A stretch of 64,000 nucleotides of DNA from Ancylobacter vacuolatus (GCF_030813595.1 NZ_JAUSUH010000008.1:1-64000); one strand, 5' to 3'. Numbered from the stretch's first letter, positions 17,851 through 26,341 are shown. A program made the numbers and translations. The notes: a model not told the origin generated them from the sequence alone.

Positions 17851-18144
17851 TCAGGCCGCGATCTCGCCCGAGGCGCTGGAGACGAGATGGGAGGTGCGCA
17901 CCGGCACCATCACGTCGATCCGCGCCCAGAGCCGCTCGGCGATGTCGGGGCCGGCGACGAAGGCGATCTCCGCCCGCATCGTGCCGAGATGGGCGGGGTC
18001 GATCTTGCCATCGGCCGGCCCGTCCAGCCGGATGCGGGTGGGCTGCACGTCATGGATGGCGAAGGGCTCCAGCAGGCGGAGCATGAGATTTGGATGGGCA
18101 TCCGCCTCGACGACGAGGCGGTGGCGGCAAAGACCGGCAGTCAT
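17851..18144 (-). CDS. Small ACT-domain-like protein
   Basis: A 97-residue protein not recognised by name. The sequence suggests two beta-alpha-beta units: HRLVVEADAHPNLMLRLLEPF followed by VQPTRIRL, then MRAEIAFVAG with PDIAERLWARID and VMVPVRTS. This is the beta-alpha-beta-beta-alpha-beta order of an ACT-type small-molecule-binding domain, as in acetolactate synthase small subunits. It has no signal peptide. It ends three bases before the AEC permease and is preceded by a leader with four nested inverted repeats, so a sensor role for the permease operon is possible but inferred. Confidence 0.5.
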   Translation of the reverse strand: MTAGLCRHRLVVEADAHPNLMLRLLEPFAIHDVQPTRIRLDGPADGKIDPAHLGTMRAEIAFVAGPDIAERLWARIDVMVPVRTSHLVSSASGEIAA

Positions 18145-18155
18145 GGGAGCGTCCG

Positions 18156-18272
18156 ATGATGACGAGGAATCGAGAGGGCGTGCGTTCAGGAAACCCGGCC
18201 GAACCTGTCGGCCGGGCGGCGAATTCGCCGTCCCGCGCAGAACCGCGCTGTCTCGATCGAAGCGATCATCAT
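18156..18272 (-). promoter_or_regulatory. Structured leader with nested inverted repeats
   Basis: On the minus strand this lies directly before the ACT-like gene. Outer stem A pairs 18156-18162 with 18266-18272 (ATGATGA/TCATCAT). Stem B pairs 18169-18175 with 18251-18257 (ATCGAGA/TCTCGAT). Inside are a 9-bp hairpin with a 5-base loop at 18194-18216 (CCCGGCCGA/TCGGCCGGG) and a perfect 14-base palindrome at 18217-18230 (CGGCGAATTCGCCG). The outer stem ends 11 bases from the start codon at 18144. No reading frame with a ribosome site is seen in it. It could be a cis-acting RNA or a DNA operator. Confidence 0.5.
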
Positions 18273-18334
18273 GGCGAGGAAACTAGGCGCCGCGCGTGCC
18301 GCCGTCAATGGTGGGCGGCCCGGCGCGGCGTCGC

Positions 18335-18949
18335 TCAGGGCGCCGGTGCCGGGGCGGGCGGCTCGCCTTCAAGGAGGAGATAGTTCACCGGGTCGTCCGG
18401 GCACAGGCCGCCGCCGCATTCGAGCACGGTGGAGACGCCATTGCTTAGCGCCAGCAGCGCGATGAGCGCGAAGGCGACCAGCGTCAGGCCGCCGAGCGTG
18501 TGGATGCGCGCGGCGGGCGCGAACTGCCGGTCGAACAGCAGCAGCAGCGCGCAGCCGGCAATGATGACGATGAACAGCGCCAGCGCCCAGCTGTAGAAAT
18601 GCAGGCCGCCAAAGGGTGCTCCGAACGTGCCCGTGCCGGGCACGATGTGCAGCAGCACCTGCCTTGCGGCGACGGCGCCGCCGGCCATGGCCGAGAGAAT
18701 GGCGAGGGCATAGTGGCTCGGGCGCGGGCCGAACTTGACGTTCAGCGCCAGCCCCACCCCGACGCCGACAAAGCCGGCGCGCTGCAGAATGCAGAGCGGG
18801 CAGGGCAATTCGCCGCCGACCAGCTGGTCAAAGAACGCGAACAGCAGCACGACGCCGACGGCGATGAGGCCGAGCGCGTTGAGCTGGCGGGAGAGTTCCG
18901 GGGTGAGGAAGCCCGGGGAGGTGTCGTTGTTCATGGCGTCCCGATTCAT
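18335..18949 (-). CDS. Second DsbB-type disulfide oxidoreductase
   Basis: A 204-residue membrane protein of the DsbB family, distinct from the dsbB at 1.3 kb. Four to five helices are seen. The first periplasmic loop carries CPLC in GELPCPLCILQRAG around residue 50, and the second pair is in VLECGGGLCPDDP near the C-terminus, rather than in the middle as in classic DsbB. The start is ATG 18949, with GAGGG eight bases upstream; an ATG at 18934 is the alternative. A 51-residue membrane protein gene ends 10 bases upstream. This pair resembles known DsbB/DUF5993 pairs and probably serves a specialised set of periplasmic substrates. Confidence 0.8.
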   Translation of the reverse strand: MNRDAMNNDTSPGFLTPELSRQLNALGLIAVGVVLLFAFFDQLVGGELPCPLCILQRAGFVGVGVGLALNVKFGPRPSHYALAILSAMAGGAVAARQVLLHIVPGTGTFGAPFGGLHFYSWALALFIVIIAGCALLLLFDRQFAPAARIHTLGGLTLVAFALIALLALSNGVSTVLECGGGLCPDDPVNYLLLEGEPPAPAPAP

Positions 18950-18959
18950 GGCGCGGCCC

Positions 18960-19115
18960 TCACAGCACGATGTCGAGCGCGGAGGTGACGTGCAGCTTGA
19001 ACAGCGTCAGCAGCACGGCGATCGAGACGAGGCCGGCGGCGAGCGCCAGACAGCGCTGGCCGGCCCAGGCGAAGGCCAGGGCGATACAAAACCCGAAAAA
19101 CGGAAGGCTCATCAT
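18960..19115 (-). CDS. Small membrane protein, DUF5993-like
   Basis: A 51-residue protein starting MMSLPFFGFCIALAFAWAGQ and ending HVTSALDIVL. It has two hydrophobic helices (about residues 3-17 and 22-40) with an arginine turn (QRCLAL) between them. Size, topology and position directly before a DsbB-type gene match the DUF5993 family, though I identify it by pattern only. The stop is 10 bases before the dsbB-like start. GGAG lies about 13 bases upstream of ATG 19115; the second ATG at 19112 is equally possible. It may stabilise or couple to the DsbB partner. Confidence 0.68.
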   Translation of the reverse strand: MMSLPFFGFCIALAFAWAGQRCLALAAGLVSIAVLLTLFKLHVTSALDIVL

Positions 19116-19213
19116 GACGCTGCACGCTCCACTGCCGGCAAATGCTACCGCTTGGCGCTAAACAAGCAGGTCCGGGACGCATTGTCATGACGCAGCGCGG
19201 CAGGCGCTGCCCT

Positions 19214-21454
19214 TTACACAAAGCTCTGCGGGTCGATGTCGATCTCGACCTTGAGGCTGCCCGTGGCGCGCGGCGCGCCCGCCATCCAGGCGCGGACATA
19301 GGCGGAGAGGTCGAAGCTGCGCTCGCAGCGGGCGAGCAGGCGGTAGCGATGGCGGCCGCGAATCAGCGCCAGCGGCGCCTCGGCCGGGCCGAGCACGCGC
19401 ACCTTGTCGGTGAAGGGCGAGCAGGCGGCCAGCGCGCGGGCGTGCGCCTGCGCCGCATGCGGGTCCGTGCCTGAAATGATGAGGGCGCAGAACCGGGCGA
19501 AGGGCGGCAGATGCGCCTCCTCGCGGATGGCGATCTCGCGGTCGTAAAAGGCGTCGCGGTCGCCCGCCACCAGCGCCTGCATCACCGGGTGCTCGGGCAT
19601 GTAGGTCTGCAGGAAGGCGCGCCCTTCCACCTCGTGGCGGCCGGCGCGGCCGGCGACCTGGTGCAGCAGCTGGAAGGTGCGCTCGGCGGCGCGGGGGTCG
19701 CCATGGCCGAGCCCGACATCGGCATCGATGACGCCGACCATGGCGAGGCCCGGGAAATTATGGCCCTTGGCGACGAGCTGGGTGCCGACAATGATATCGA
19801 CCTCGCCGTCCTCGATCGCCTTTAGTTCGGCGCGCAGCCGCTCCACCCCGCCGGCGAGATCGCTGGAGAGCACCTGCAGCCGGGCGTCCGGAAAAAGCTT
19901 GGCCGCCTCCTCATGCAGCCGCTCGACGCCGGGGCCGCAGGGGATGAGCGCATTGGGCTCGTGGCAGTTCGGGCATTCATTGGGCACCGGCATGGCATAG
20001 CCGCACTGGTGGCACTCCAGCCGGCGGCGGAAGCGGTGCTCGACCAGCCAGGAGGAGCAGGAGGGGCATTTGATCCGGTGGCCGCAGGCGCGGCAGAGAG
20101 TGAGCGGGGCATAGCCGCGCCGGTTGAGGAACAGAAGCGCCTGCCCGCCGGCCTCGATGGTGCGCTCCATCTCGCGCGCGAGGCGCGGGGCGATCCACTG
20201 GCCGCGCGGCGGGCCCTCGCGGCGCAGATCGATCGGCTCCAGCCGGGGCACCTTGGTGCCGGCGAAACGCTCGGGCAGGGCAAGGCGCGTGTAGCGCCCG
20301 CGCCGCGCGTTTACTTCCGTCTCAATCGAGGGGGTGGCGGAAACGAGGGCGATGGTCGCCCCCTCCAGCCGCGCCCGCACCACCGCCATGTCGCGGGCGT
20401 GGTAATGGACGCCGTCCTCCTGCTTGTAGGCGCTGTCATGCTCCTCATCGACCAGGATCAGGCCGAGATCGCGGAACGGCAGGAACAGCGCCGAGCGGGC
20501 GCCGGCCACCACCGACACCTCGCCCGAGGCGACGCCGCGAAAGATCCGCCCGCGCCGCTTGGTCGACACGGCGGAATGCCATTCCGCCGGCCGCACGCCG
20601 AAGCGGCGGGCGAAGCGGTCGAGAAAGGCCTGGGTCAGGGCGATTTCCGGCATCAGGATCAGCGTCTGCCGCCCCTGCCGCATCGCTTCCGCCACCGCTT
20701 CGAAATAGGCCTCGGTCTTGCCCGAGCCGGTGACGCCGTCGACCAGGAAGGGCTGGAAGGCGCGGGCCTTGACCGAGGCCACCAGCTGCGCGGCGGCCTG
20801 CGCCTGCGCCGGCAGCAGCTCCGGCACGGCATGGTCGGGGTCCGGCGTCTCGGCGGCGGGCTCGGGCGGCAGCACCACCGTCTCCAGCACGCCATCGTCG
20901 ACCAGCCCGTCGACCACCGAGGGCGACACGCCCGCCTCCTTCGCCGCCTCGCTCTTGGCGCGCAGGAACCCGTCTTCCAGCGCGGCGATGACCTTGTCGC
21001 GCGCCTTGGTGCGCCGTTCGGGCCGGTGATCGGTGAGCCGCACGCCGATGCGCTCGCGCGTGATGCCGGCGCTCTCGTCATGGCGCAACGCGAGGCGCAG
21101 CACCATGCCGGGCGGGGTAACGGTGTAGTCGGCGATCCATTCGATGAAGGCGATCATCGCCGCGTTCAGTGGCGCCACGTCATAGCGGCGCTGGATCGCT
21201 TTCAGCTTGGCGGGGTCGACGGGCTTCGGCTGGGCGGTCCGGGAGTCGGATTGGCGGGGCCAGACGCAGCCGAGCATGGTGCGGGTGCCGAGCGGCACCA
21301 CCACGATATCGCCCACCGCCACCTCCATGCCGTCAGGCACGCGGTAGGAATAGGCGGAGCCGATGGCGAGCGGCAGCAGCACATCCACCACGCGGGCGCG
21401 CGGCGGGAACAGGGAGGGGGAATCGGTGGGCGCTGGCATGGCGGGGGTCTTCAT
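19214..21454 (-). CDS. priA: Primosomal protein N', replication restart helicase
   Basis: A 746-residue superfamily-2 DNA helicase that reloads the replisome at stalled forks. The N-terminal 3'-DNA-binding domain has VDVLLPLAIGSAYSYRVP. Walker A is DGVTGSGKTEAY, Walker B is LVDEEHD, and ALVSATPS is motif III. Eight zinc-binding cysteines are seen in CRACGHRIKCPSC, CHQCG, CPNCHE and IPCGPG. VGTQLVAKGHNFP and HQVAGRAGR are the late helicase motifs. Full length. The gene normally next to it, xerC, is present on the other strand, but a lower-GC methyltransferase lies between them. Confidence 0.93.
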   Translation of the reverse strand: MKTPAMPAPTDSPSLFPPRARVVDVLLPLAIGSAYSYRVPDGMEVAVGDIVVVPLGTRTMLGCVWPRQSDSRTAQPKPVDPAKLKAIQRRYDVAPLNAAMIAFIEWIADYTVTPPGMVLRLALRHDESAGITRERIGVRLTDHRPERRTKARDKVIAALEDGFLRAKSEAAKEAGVSPSVVDGLVDDGVLETVVLPPEPAAETPDPDHAVPELLPAQAQAAAQLVASVKARAFQPFLVDGVTGSGKTEAYFEAVAEAMRQGRQTLILMPEIALTQAFLDRFARRFGVRPAEWHSAVSTKRRGRIFRGVASGEVSVVAGARSALFLPFRDLGLILVDEEHDSAYKQEDGVHYHARDMAVVRARLEGATIALVSATPSIETEVNARRGRYTRLALPERFAGTKVPRLEPIDLRREGPPRGQWIAPRLAREMERTIEAGGQALLFLNRRGYAPLTLCRACGHRIKCPSCSSWLVEHRFRRRLECHQCGYAMPVPNECPNCHEPNALIPCGPGVERLHEEAAKLFPDARLQVLSSDLAGGVERLRAELKAIEDGEVDIIVGTQLVAKGHNFPGLAMVGVIDADVGLGHGDPRAAERTFQLLHQVAGRAGRHEVEGRAFLQTYMPEHPVMQALVAGDRDAFYDREIAIREEAHLPPFARFCALIISGTDPHAAQAHARALAACSPFTDKVRVLGPAEAPLALIRGRHRYRLLARCERSFDLSAYVRAWMAGAPRATGSLKVEIDIDPQSFV

Positions 21455-21546
21455 AGCGCATCGGGGCGCGGTGCGCCGCCTTCTGCGCGATCGGCGCCGC
21501 CTCTGTTGCGGCCGCGCTCCTCAGCTGTCGCGCAGGAGGCGGGCGG

Positions 21547-22257
21547 TCAGGACGAGGCTTCTTTCTTGCGCGCCACGAGCATGTAATTGAACGTGAAAGT
21601 CGTTGGCGTCGCCGGTCCCATGAAGGCGAGGCGGACATAGGTCAGGAAAAGCCAGCGCATGGCACGCTTGATGACGAGGATTACTCGTTGCTTCAGGCCT
21701 GCGGGAATTTCGGAGGGAGCGCGGAGAGAGACGACCGTCAGGCCCGTTTCCTTCATCAGCCCTGCGATCAGGCCGCGGCCAATGTGGAGAACATGGGTGG
21801 CATCGCCATTCTGGAAGGGCATCGAAAACGGGCTGTCGCCATTGGGAAAGCGCGCGACCAAAGAGCCGCCCGGCTTCAGGACGCGACGGATATCCTCGCA
21901 CAGGCGGCGCAGATCCGGGTAGGTGATATGTTCGAAGACATCCAGGGCGACGACCATGTCGACGCTCTCATCCGGCACCACTGCGAGCGTGTCGAGGACC
22001 GCGAAACCGGTCTGGCGCGCCCTTTCCTTCAGTTCGTCCTGAACCTCGATGCCTGTTGCAACGGCTCCATTATCCCTGAGCCAGCCCAGCAGAGAGCCAT
22101 TGCCGAACCCGATCTCGATCACATGCGGCTGACGGTTCCTGGTCTTGTCGACGACATGCCCGAATTCGGCATGGTAAAAGAGCGCTTCGCCTGCCGTATA
22201 TCGGGAGAAATTTTCGCCGCCCCAGCCCTTCCACTCTACGTAATTCTCGTAAGACAC
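21547..22257 (-). CDS. Class I SAM-dependent methyltransferase
   Basis: A 236-residue methyltransferase. VIEIGFGNGSLLGWL is motif I, GIEVQDELKERA motif II, VVALDVFEHITYPDLRRL the motif IV region and RVLKPGGSLVARFPNG motif V. The C-terminal AMRWLFLTYVRLAFMG is hydrophobic. The start is GTG 22257 (VSYENYVEWKGW), because AGGAG lies seven bases upstream; a longer frame to 22392 has no such site. Hand counts of three 60-base lines in and just before the gene give about 52-58% GC, against 67% for a line in priA. The protein is of the type found in polysaccharide and O-antigen clusters, so recent transfer is likely. The acceptor is unknown. Confidence 0.78.
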   Translation of the reverse strand: MSYENYVEWKGWGGENFSRYTAGEALFYHAEFGHVVDKTRNRQPHVIEIGFGNGSLLGWLRDNGAVATGIEVQDELKERARQTGFAVLDTLAVVPDESVDMVVALDVFEHITYPDLRRLCEDIRRVLKPGGSLVARFPNGDSPFSMPFQNGDATHVLHIGRGLIAGLMKETGLTVVSLRAPSEIPAGLKQRVILVIKRAMRWLFLTYVRLAFMGPATPTTFTFNYMLVARKKEASS

Positions 22258-22443
22258 GGGAAGACTCCTGAAGAAAAACAAATCTTGCGCGGCAATGGGA
22301 GAGATGAAGGCGCCAGGGGAAAGAGGGGGGTGCAGGGTAGCGGGGTGGTGCTGGCGTGTCGAGGCGGGGACAGCCGCGCGCATCGGTTGCAACCAATATT
22401 AACCACCCCCCTGGCATGAATGGTGCCGGTTCGGAGGAGAAGC

Positions 22444-23436
22444 ATGGCGAGCACGGACGCACAGAAGGCGGAGCGGGCCGAGCGCGGTCTGCTGGCGGGG
22501 GCGGCGCCTGACGTGGCGGCGGCGCTCACAGGCTGGCTCGGGCGGCTCGGCCATGAGCGGCGGCTGGCGGCGAAGACCCGTGAGGCCTATGCCCGCGATG
22601 TCGCGACCTTTCTCGGCGTGCTGGCGCGCCAAATCGGCCACCCCCCCACCATGGCCGATCTCGCGCAGATGCAGCCGCGCGATGTGCGCGCCGTGATCGC
22701 TGCGCGCCGGGCCGAGGGCATCGAGGCGCGCACGCAGATGCGCTTTCTCGCCGCCGCCCGCTCCTTCGGCCGGCATTTGGAGCGCGAGGGGCTGGGCAAG
22801 GTGGGGGCGCTGACCGCCGTGCGCGGGCCGCGCATTCCCCGCACCTTGCCGCGCCCGCTGACCATGGCGGATGCGCGCGCCCTTTCCGACCCGGCGACAC
22901 GGGCCGGGGATGCGCGCGAGCCCTGGATTCTCGCCCGCGACGCGGCGGTGCTGGCACTGCTCTACGGCTCCGGCCTGCGTATTTCCGAAGCGCTGGGGCT
23001 GATGCGCCGCGACATGCCCCTGCCGGGGCGGGGCGACCAGATTCTCGTCCACGGCAAGGGCGGCAAGACGCGCATGGTGCCGGTGCTGGCCTCGGTGATC
23101 GCCGGCATCGATGCCTATGCCCGGGCCTGCCCCTATGATCTGGAGCCTACCGGCGCGCTGTTTCGCGGCGCCAAGGGCGGGCCGCTCTCGCCGCGCGTCG
23201 TGCAGCTGGCGGTGGAGCGGATGCGCGGCGCGCTCGGCCTGCCCGACAGCGCCACGCCGCACGCGCTGCGCCATTCCTTCGCCACCCATCTCTTGGGACG
23301 TGGCGGCGATCTGCGCTCGATCCAGGAACTTCTCGGCCACGCCTCGCTTTCCACCACGCAGATCTACGCCGCCGTCGACACGCAGACACTGATGGCGGCC
23401 TGGAAGGCGGCGCATCCGCGCGCCACCAGCACATGA
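22444..23436 (+). CDS. xerC: Site-specific tyrosine recombinase XerC
   Basis: A 330-residue tyrosine recombinase that with XerD resolves chromosome dimers at dif. The N-terminal SAM-like domain has LTGWLGRLGHERRLAAKTREAY. Catalytic residues are seen as ALLYGSGLRISEAL (Arg), HGKGGKTR (Lys), HALRHSFATHLL (His-x-x-Arg), ELLGHASLSTTQIY (His and nucleophile Tyr). The start is ATG 22444, with GGAGGAG eight bases upstream. Its place beside priA, divergent, supports XerC rather than a phage integrase, and no attachment sites or phage genes are nearby. The next gene follows after seven bases. Confidence 0.88.
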   Translation: MASTDAQKAERAERGLLAGAAPDVAAALTGWLGRLGHERRLAAKTREAYARDVATFLGVLARQIGHPPTMADLAQMQPRDVRAVIAARRAEGIEARTQMRFLAAARSFGRHLEREGLGKVGALTAVRGPRIPRTLPRPLTMADARALSDPATRAGDAREPWILARDAAVLALLYGSGLRISEALGLMRRDMPLPGRGDQILVHGKGGKTRMVPVLASVIAGIDAYARACPYDLEPTGALFRGAKGGPLSPRVVQLAVERMRGALGLPDSATPHALRHSFATHLLGRGGDLRSIQELLGHASLSTTQIYAAVDTQTLMAAWKAAHPRATST

Positions 23437-23443
23437 GGCCGGG

Positions 23444-23878
23444 ATGACGCCCATTCAGCCGATGATCGAGCACATGTCGATCGGGGTCAGCGACTATCAG
23501 CGGGCGCTCGCCTTTTATGACGCCGTGCTGGGCCCTCTGGGGTTTGTGCGCGTTTCCTCCCATGCCGAGGCGGAAGGCGAATCCGCCTGCTGGGGGCCGG
23601 AAGGGGAACTTCCCTCGCCGGAGGGTACGCCGGGCGCGGCGCCGTTCTGGATTCAGCACCGGGCCGAGGCCGTCACCCCGCCGCCGGGCTTTCATCTGTG
23701 CTTCATGGCGCCGACGCGCCGCGCGGTGGAGGCGTTCCACGCCGCCGGGCTGGCGGCGGGCGGGCGCGATGCCGGCGGGCCGGGCCTGCGCCCGCAGTAT
23801 GGCGAAGGCTACTATGCCGCCTTCCTGCTCGACCCGGATGGCTGGAAGATCGAGGCCGTCACCTACACGGATGCGTGA
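23444..23878 (+). CDS. VOC family (glyoxalase-like) protein
   Basis: A 144-residue vicinal-oxygen-chelate protein. It has the paired beta-alpha-beta-beta-beta pattern: IEHMSIGVSDYQRALAFYDAVLGPLGF, then GFHLCFMAPTRRAVEAFHAAGLAAGG, ending YYAAFLLDPDGWKIEAVTY. Metal ligands expected in such proteins are H7-type HMSIGV, H in FHLCF, and the final glutamate in KIEAV. Function ranges from glyoxalase I to dioxygenases and resistance proteins, and cannot be set here. It begins seven bases after xerC and is probably co-transcribed with it. Confidence 0.8.
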   Translation: MTPIQPMIEHMSIGVSDYQRALAFYDAVLGPLGFVRVSSHAEAEGESACWGPEGELPSPEGTPGAAPFWIQHRAEAVTPPPGFHLCFMAPTRRAVEAFHAAGLAAGGRDAGGPGLRPQYGEGYYAAFLLDPDGWKIEAVTYTDA

Positions 23879-23990
23879 TCCGGTGGTGAAATGGCGGCCC
23901 GGCGGTGCCGTGGAACCGGCGGGGGCTTTTCACCTTGGGGAAGGTGGGGGACACTCGCAGGCATTGGACCCGACCAGAGGAGACCAATCC

Positions 23991-24110
23991 ATGAAGCGTC
24001 TCGTGACCGCTCTGTGCGCGCTTGCACTGACCACTGCGGTGGCTGGAACCGCCTTCGCCTGCCCCTATCAGGCAGCCAAGGCGGCCCAGACTGACGTCAA
24101 GGGTTCCTGA
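23991..24110 (+). CDS. Small secreted protein of 39 residues
   Basis: A short gene encoding MKRLVTALCALALTTAVAGT followed by AFACPYQAAKAAQTDVKGS. Residues 1-24 form a clear signal peptide with likely cleavage after AFA, leaving a 15-residue peptide with one cysteine. GAGGAGA lies seven bases before ATG 23991 and a strong terminator follows the stop by 28 bases, so it has the layout of a real, expressed gene. I do not recognise a function. The single cysteine in CPY could take part in disulfide exchange or, if processing differs, lipidation, but there is no proper lipobox. Confidence 0.7.
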   Translation: MKRLVTALCALALTTAVAGTAFACPYQAAKAAQTDVKGS

Positions 24111-24138
24111 CCGGCCCTCGTCTTCCCCCTCGACAGAA

Positions 24139-24170
24139 CGGCCCGGAAGGTGACTTCCGGGCCGCTTTTT
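24139..24170 (+). terminator. Rho-independent terminator
   Basis: An 11-base stem CGGCCCGGAAG pairs with CTTCCGGGCCG around a GTGA loop, followed by CTTTTTG. It closes the small secreted-protein gene. It is the clearest intrinsic terminator in the window. On the opposite strand it also lies beyond the lpd stop. Confidence 0.9.
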
Positions 24171-24211
24171 GCGTCGATGAAACCTCTGCGGCCGGCCGGA
24201 CAGGCGCGCCG

Positions 24212-25615
24212 TCACATGTGGATGGCGCGCTTTTCCACCGCCATCGCCGCTTCCTTCACCGCTTCCGAGCGGGTGGGGTGGGCGTGGCAGGTGCGGGCGA
24301 GGTCCTCGGAGGAGCCGCCGAACTCCATCAGCACCGCGCATTCATGGATCAGCTCGCCGGCCTCCGAGCCGATGATGTGGGCGCCGAGCACACGGTCAGT
24401 GGTGGCGTCGGCGAGGATCTTCACGAAACCGTCGGTCTCGTCATTGGCCTTGGCGCGGCCATTGGCGAGGAAGGGGAACTTGCCGACCTTGTAGGCGGTG
24501 CCGGCCTGCTTCAGCTCTTCCTCGGTCTTGCCGACCGAAGCCACCTCCGGGAAGGTGTAGACCACCGAGGGGATGACCTCGTAATTGACATGGCCGGCCT
24601 GGCCGGCGAGCAGCTCGGCCAGCGCCACGCCCTCATCCTCGGCCTTGTGCGCCAGCATCGGACCGGCAATGGCGTCGCCAATGGCGAAGATGCCGGGCAC
24701 GCTGGTGCGGTAATAATGATCGGTGACGACGCGCCCGCGTGCGTCCTTCTCGACGCCGAGCGCCTCCAGCCCCAACCCTTCGGTGTAGGCGACGCGACCG
24801 ATGGCGACGAGCACCACATCGGCCTCCAGCGCCTGGGCCTCGCCGCCGGCGGCGGGCTCGACCGAGACCTTCAGCGTGTCGCCCGACGAATCGACGCCGG
24901 TGACCTTGGCGCCGAGCTTGAACGCCACGCCCTGCTTTTCCAGGATGCGCTGGAACGATTTGGCGACGTCAAGGTCCATGCCGGGCAGGATGCGGTCGAG
25001 ATATTCGACCACCGTAACCTGCGCCCCCAGCCGCCGCCACACGCTGCCAAGCTCCAGCCCGATGACGCCGGCGCCGACCACGAGCAGCTTGCCCGGCACT
25101 TTTTCCAGCGCGATGGCGCCTGTCGAGGAGACGATGCGGGTCTCGTCGATCGCGATGCCGGGGAGCTTGGCCACATCCGAGCCGGTGGCGATGACGATGG
25201 CCTTGGCCTCCAGCGTCTGCTGCGAACCATCTGCCAGGGCGATATCGATCTTGCCCGGCGCCGGGATGCTGGCCGTGCCGTGGAAGGTATCGATCTTGTT
25301 CTTCTTCATCAGGAAGGCGACGCCCTTGGTGTTGCCTTCCACCGCCTGGTCCTTGAAGCCGAGCAGGGCCGCGTGGTCGAGCTCCGGCGCGCTGACCTTG
25401 ATGCCCATCTTGGCGAAGCTGTGCCCGGCTTCCTCGAAGCGGTGCGAGGCGTGCAGCAGCGCCTTGGAGGGAATGCAGCCAATGTTCAGGCAGGTGCCGC
25501 CGAAGGTGGCGCGCTTCTCGACCACCGCGACCTTGAGCCCGAGCTGGGCGGCGCGGATGGCGCAGACATAGCCGCCGGGGCCGGTGCCGATGACGATCAG
25601 GTCGTAAGAGGACAT
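24212..25615 (-). CDS. lpdA: Dihydrolipoyl dehydrogenase (E3)
   Basis: A 467-residue FAD enzyme that reoxidises dihydrolipoamide for 2-oxo-acid dehydrogenase complexes, reducing [20 protein letters not shown] binds FAD; the redox disulfide is Cys42-Cys47 in [30 protein letters not shown] binds [23 protein letters not shown] is the second FAD motif, and [16 protein letters not shown] carries the catalytic His-Glu. It follows sucB and a LysE gene on the same strand, so it is the E3 of the 2-oxoglutarate dehydrogenase. The aco operon at 47-54 kb has no E3, and this protein could also serve there. Confidence 0.93.
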   Translation of the reverse strand: MSSYDLIVIGTGPGGYVCAIRAAQLGLKVAVVEKRATFGGTCLNIGCIPSKALLHASHRFEEAGHSFAKMGIKVSAPELDHAALLGFKDQAVEGNTKGVAFLMKKNKIDTFHGTASIPAPGKIDIALADGSQQTLEAKAIVIATGSDVAKLPGIAIDETRIVSSTGAIALEKVPGKLLVVGAGVIGLELGSVWRRLGAQVTVVEYLDRILPGMDLDVAKSFQRILEKQGVAFKLGAKVTGVDSSGDTLKVSVEPAAGGEAQALEADVVLVAIGRVAYTEGLGLEALGVEKDARGRVVTDHYYRTSVPGIFAIGDAIAGPMLAHKAEDEGVALAELLAGQAGHVNYEVIPSVVYTFPEVASVGKTEEELKQAGTAYKVGKFPFLANGRAKANDETDGFVKILADATTDRVLGAHIIGSEAGELIHECAVLMEFGGSSEDLARTCHAHPTRSEAVKEAAMAVEKRAIHM

Positions 25616-25655
25616 GGTCGGTTCCTTGGGGGCTTGCTCGAGATGGCGAGTTGCG

Positions 25656-26297
25656 TCAGTTGGCCTTCTGCACCGCGAGGCGCAGGCCCAGCAGCACGAA
25701 GGTCGCGCCGGTCAGCCGGTTGAACCAGCTTCCGAACGCCTTGAAACGGGCACGTACAGAAGGGTTGGTGAAAAATAGCGTGACGCCGGCAAACCACGCG
25801 ATCAGCGCGCTCGCCATGCCGATTCCATAGAGAAAAGACACGGCCGCCGGCGTCTCATGGCTCACCAGGGCGGTGAAAAGCGAGAGGAAGAACAGCACGG
25901 GCTTCGGGTTCAGGGCATTGGTGAGGAAGCCCATGCCGAAGCAGGCGCCCAGCGAGAGCGACCGGCCCGCCGTGGCGCCCGCCGCCAATTCGCCCTCGTC
26001 GATGTCGAGCGGCTTGTCGAAAAACGACTTCACCCCGAGATAGAGCAGATAGGCGACGCCCAGCCATTTGATGAGCGCGAACAGCGCGAGTGACTGCGAG
26101 ACGATCAGACCGATTCCCAGCAGCGTGTAGCTGATGTGGAACAGCAGCGAGGCGCCAATGCCAAAGCTGGTGATCAGCGCGGCGCGCCGGCCATGCACGA
26201 CGCTTTGGCGGACGACGAGGGCAAAATCCGCCCCCGGCGCCACGATTACCACCGCGAACACGGCCATCAGCGCCGCGAATTCGCTGAGATAGGTCAT
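25656..26297 (-). CDS. LysE family transporter
   Basis: A 213-residue membrane exporter of the LysE/RhtB family. The start [26 protein letters not shown] shows the family motif with PGADF instead of the common [25 protein letters not shown] is the conserved middle loop. About six helices. It lies between sucB (44 bases) and lpdA (40 bases) on the same strand, so it is embedded in the 2-oxoglutarate dehydrogenase operon. The metabolic link to that complex is not obvious; its exported substrate is unknown. Confidence 0.83.
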   Translation of the reverse strand: MTYLSEFAALMAVFAVVIVAPGADFALVVRQSVVHGRRAALITSFGIGASLLFHISYTLLGIGLIVSQSLALFALIKWLGVAYLLYLGVKSFFDKPLDIDEGELAAGATAGRSLSLGACFGMGFLTNALNPKPVLFFLSLFTALVSHETPAAVSFLYGIGMASALIAWFAGVTLFFTNPSVRARFKAFGSWFNRLTGATFVLLGLRLAVQKAN

Positions 26298-26341
26298 TGC
26301 ATCCTCCGCCGGGCCACGCCCGGTTCACCCACGTGTCCCGA

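Noticed and set aside
18180-18272. A leader peptide (ATG at 18272 on the minus strand) in the ACT/AEC leader
   Set aside because: It would give about 30 codons starting MMIASIETARFC, but there is no ribosome site and no run of regulatory codons.
22444-23436. A phage or island integrase
   Set aside because: Position next to priA, XerC-like motifs and absence of attachment sites or phage genes favour the chromosomal recombinase.
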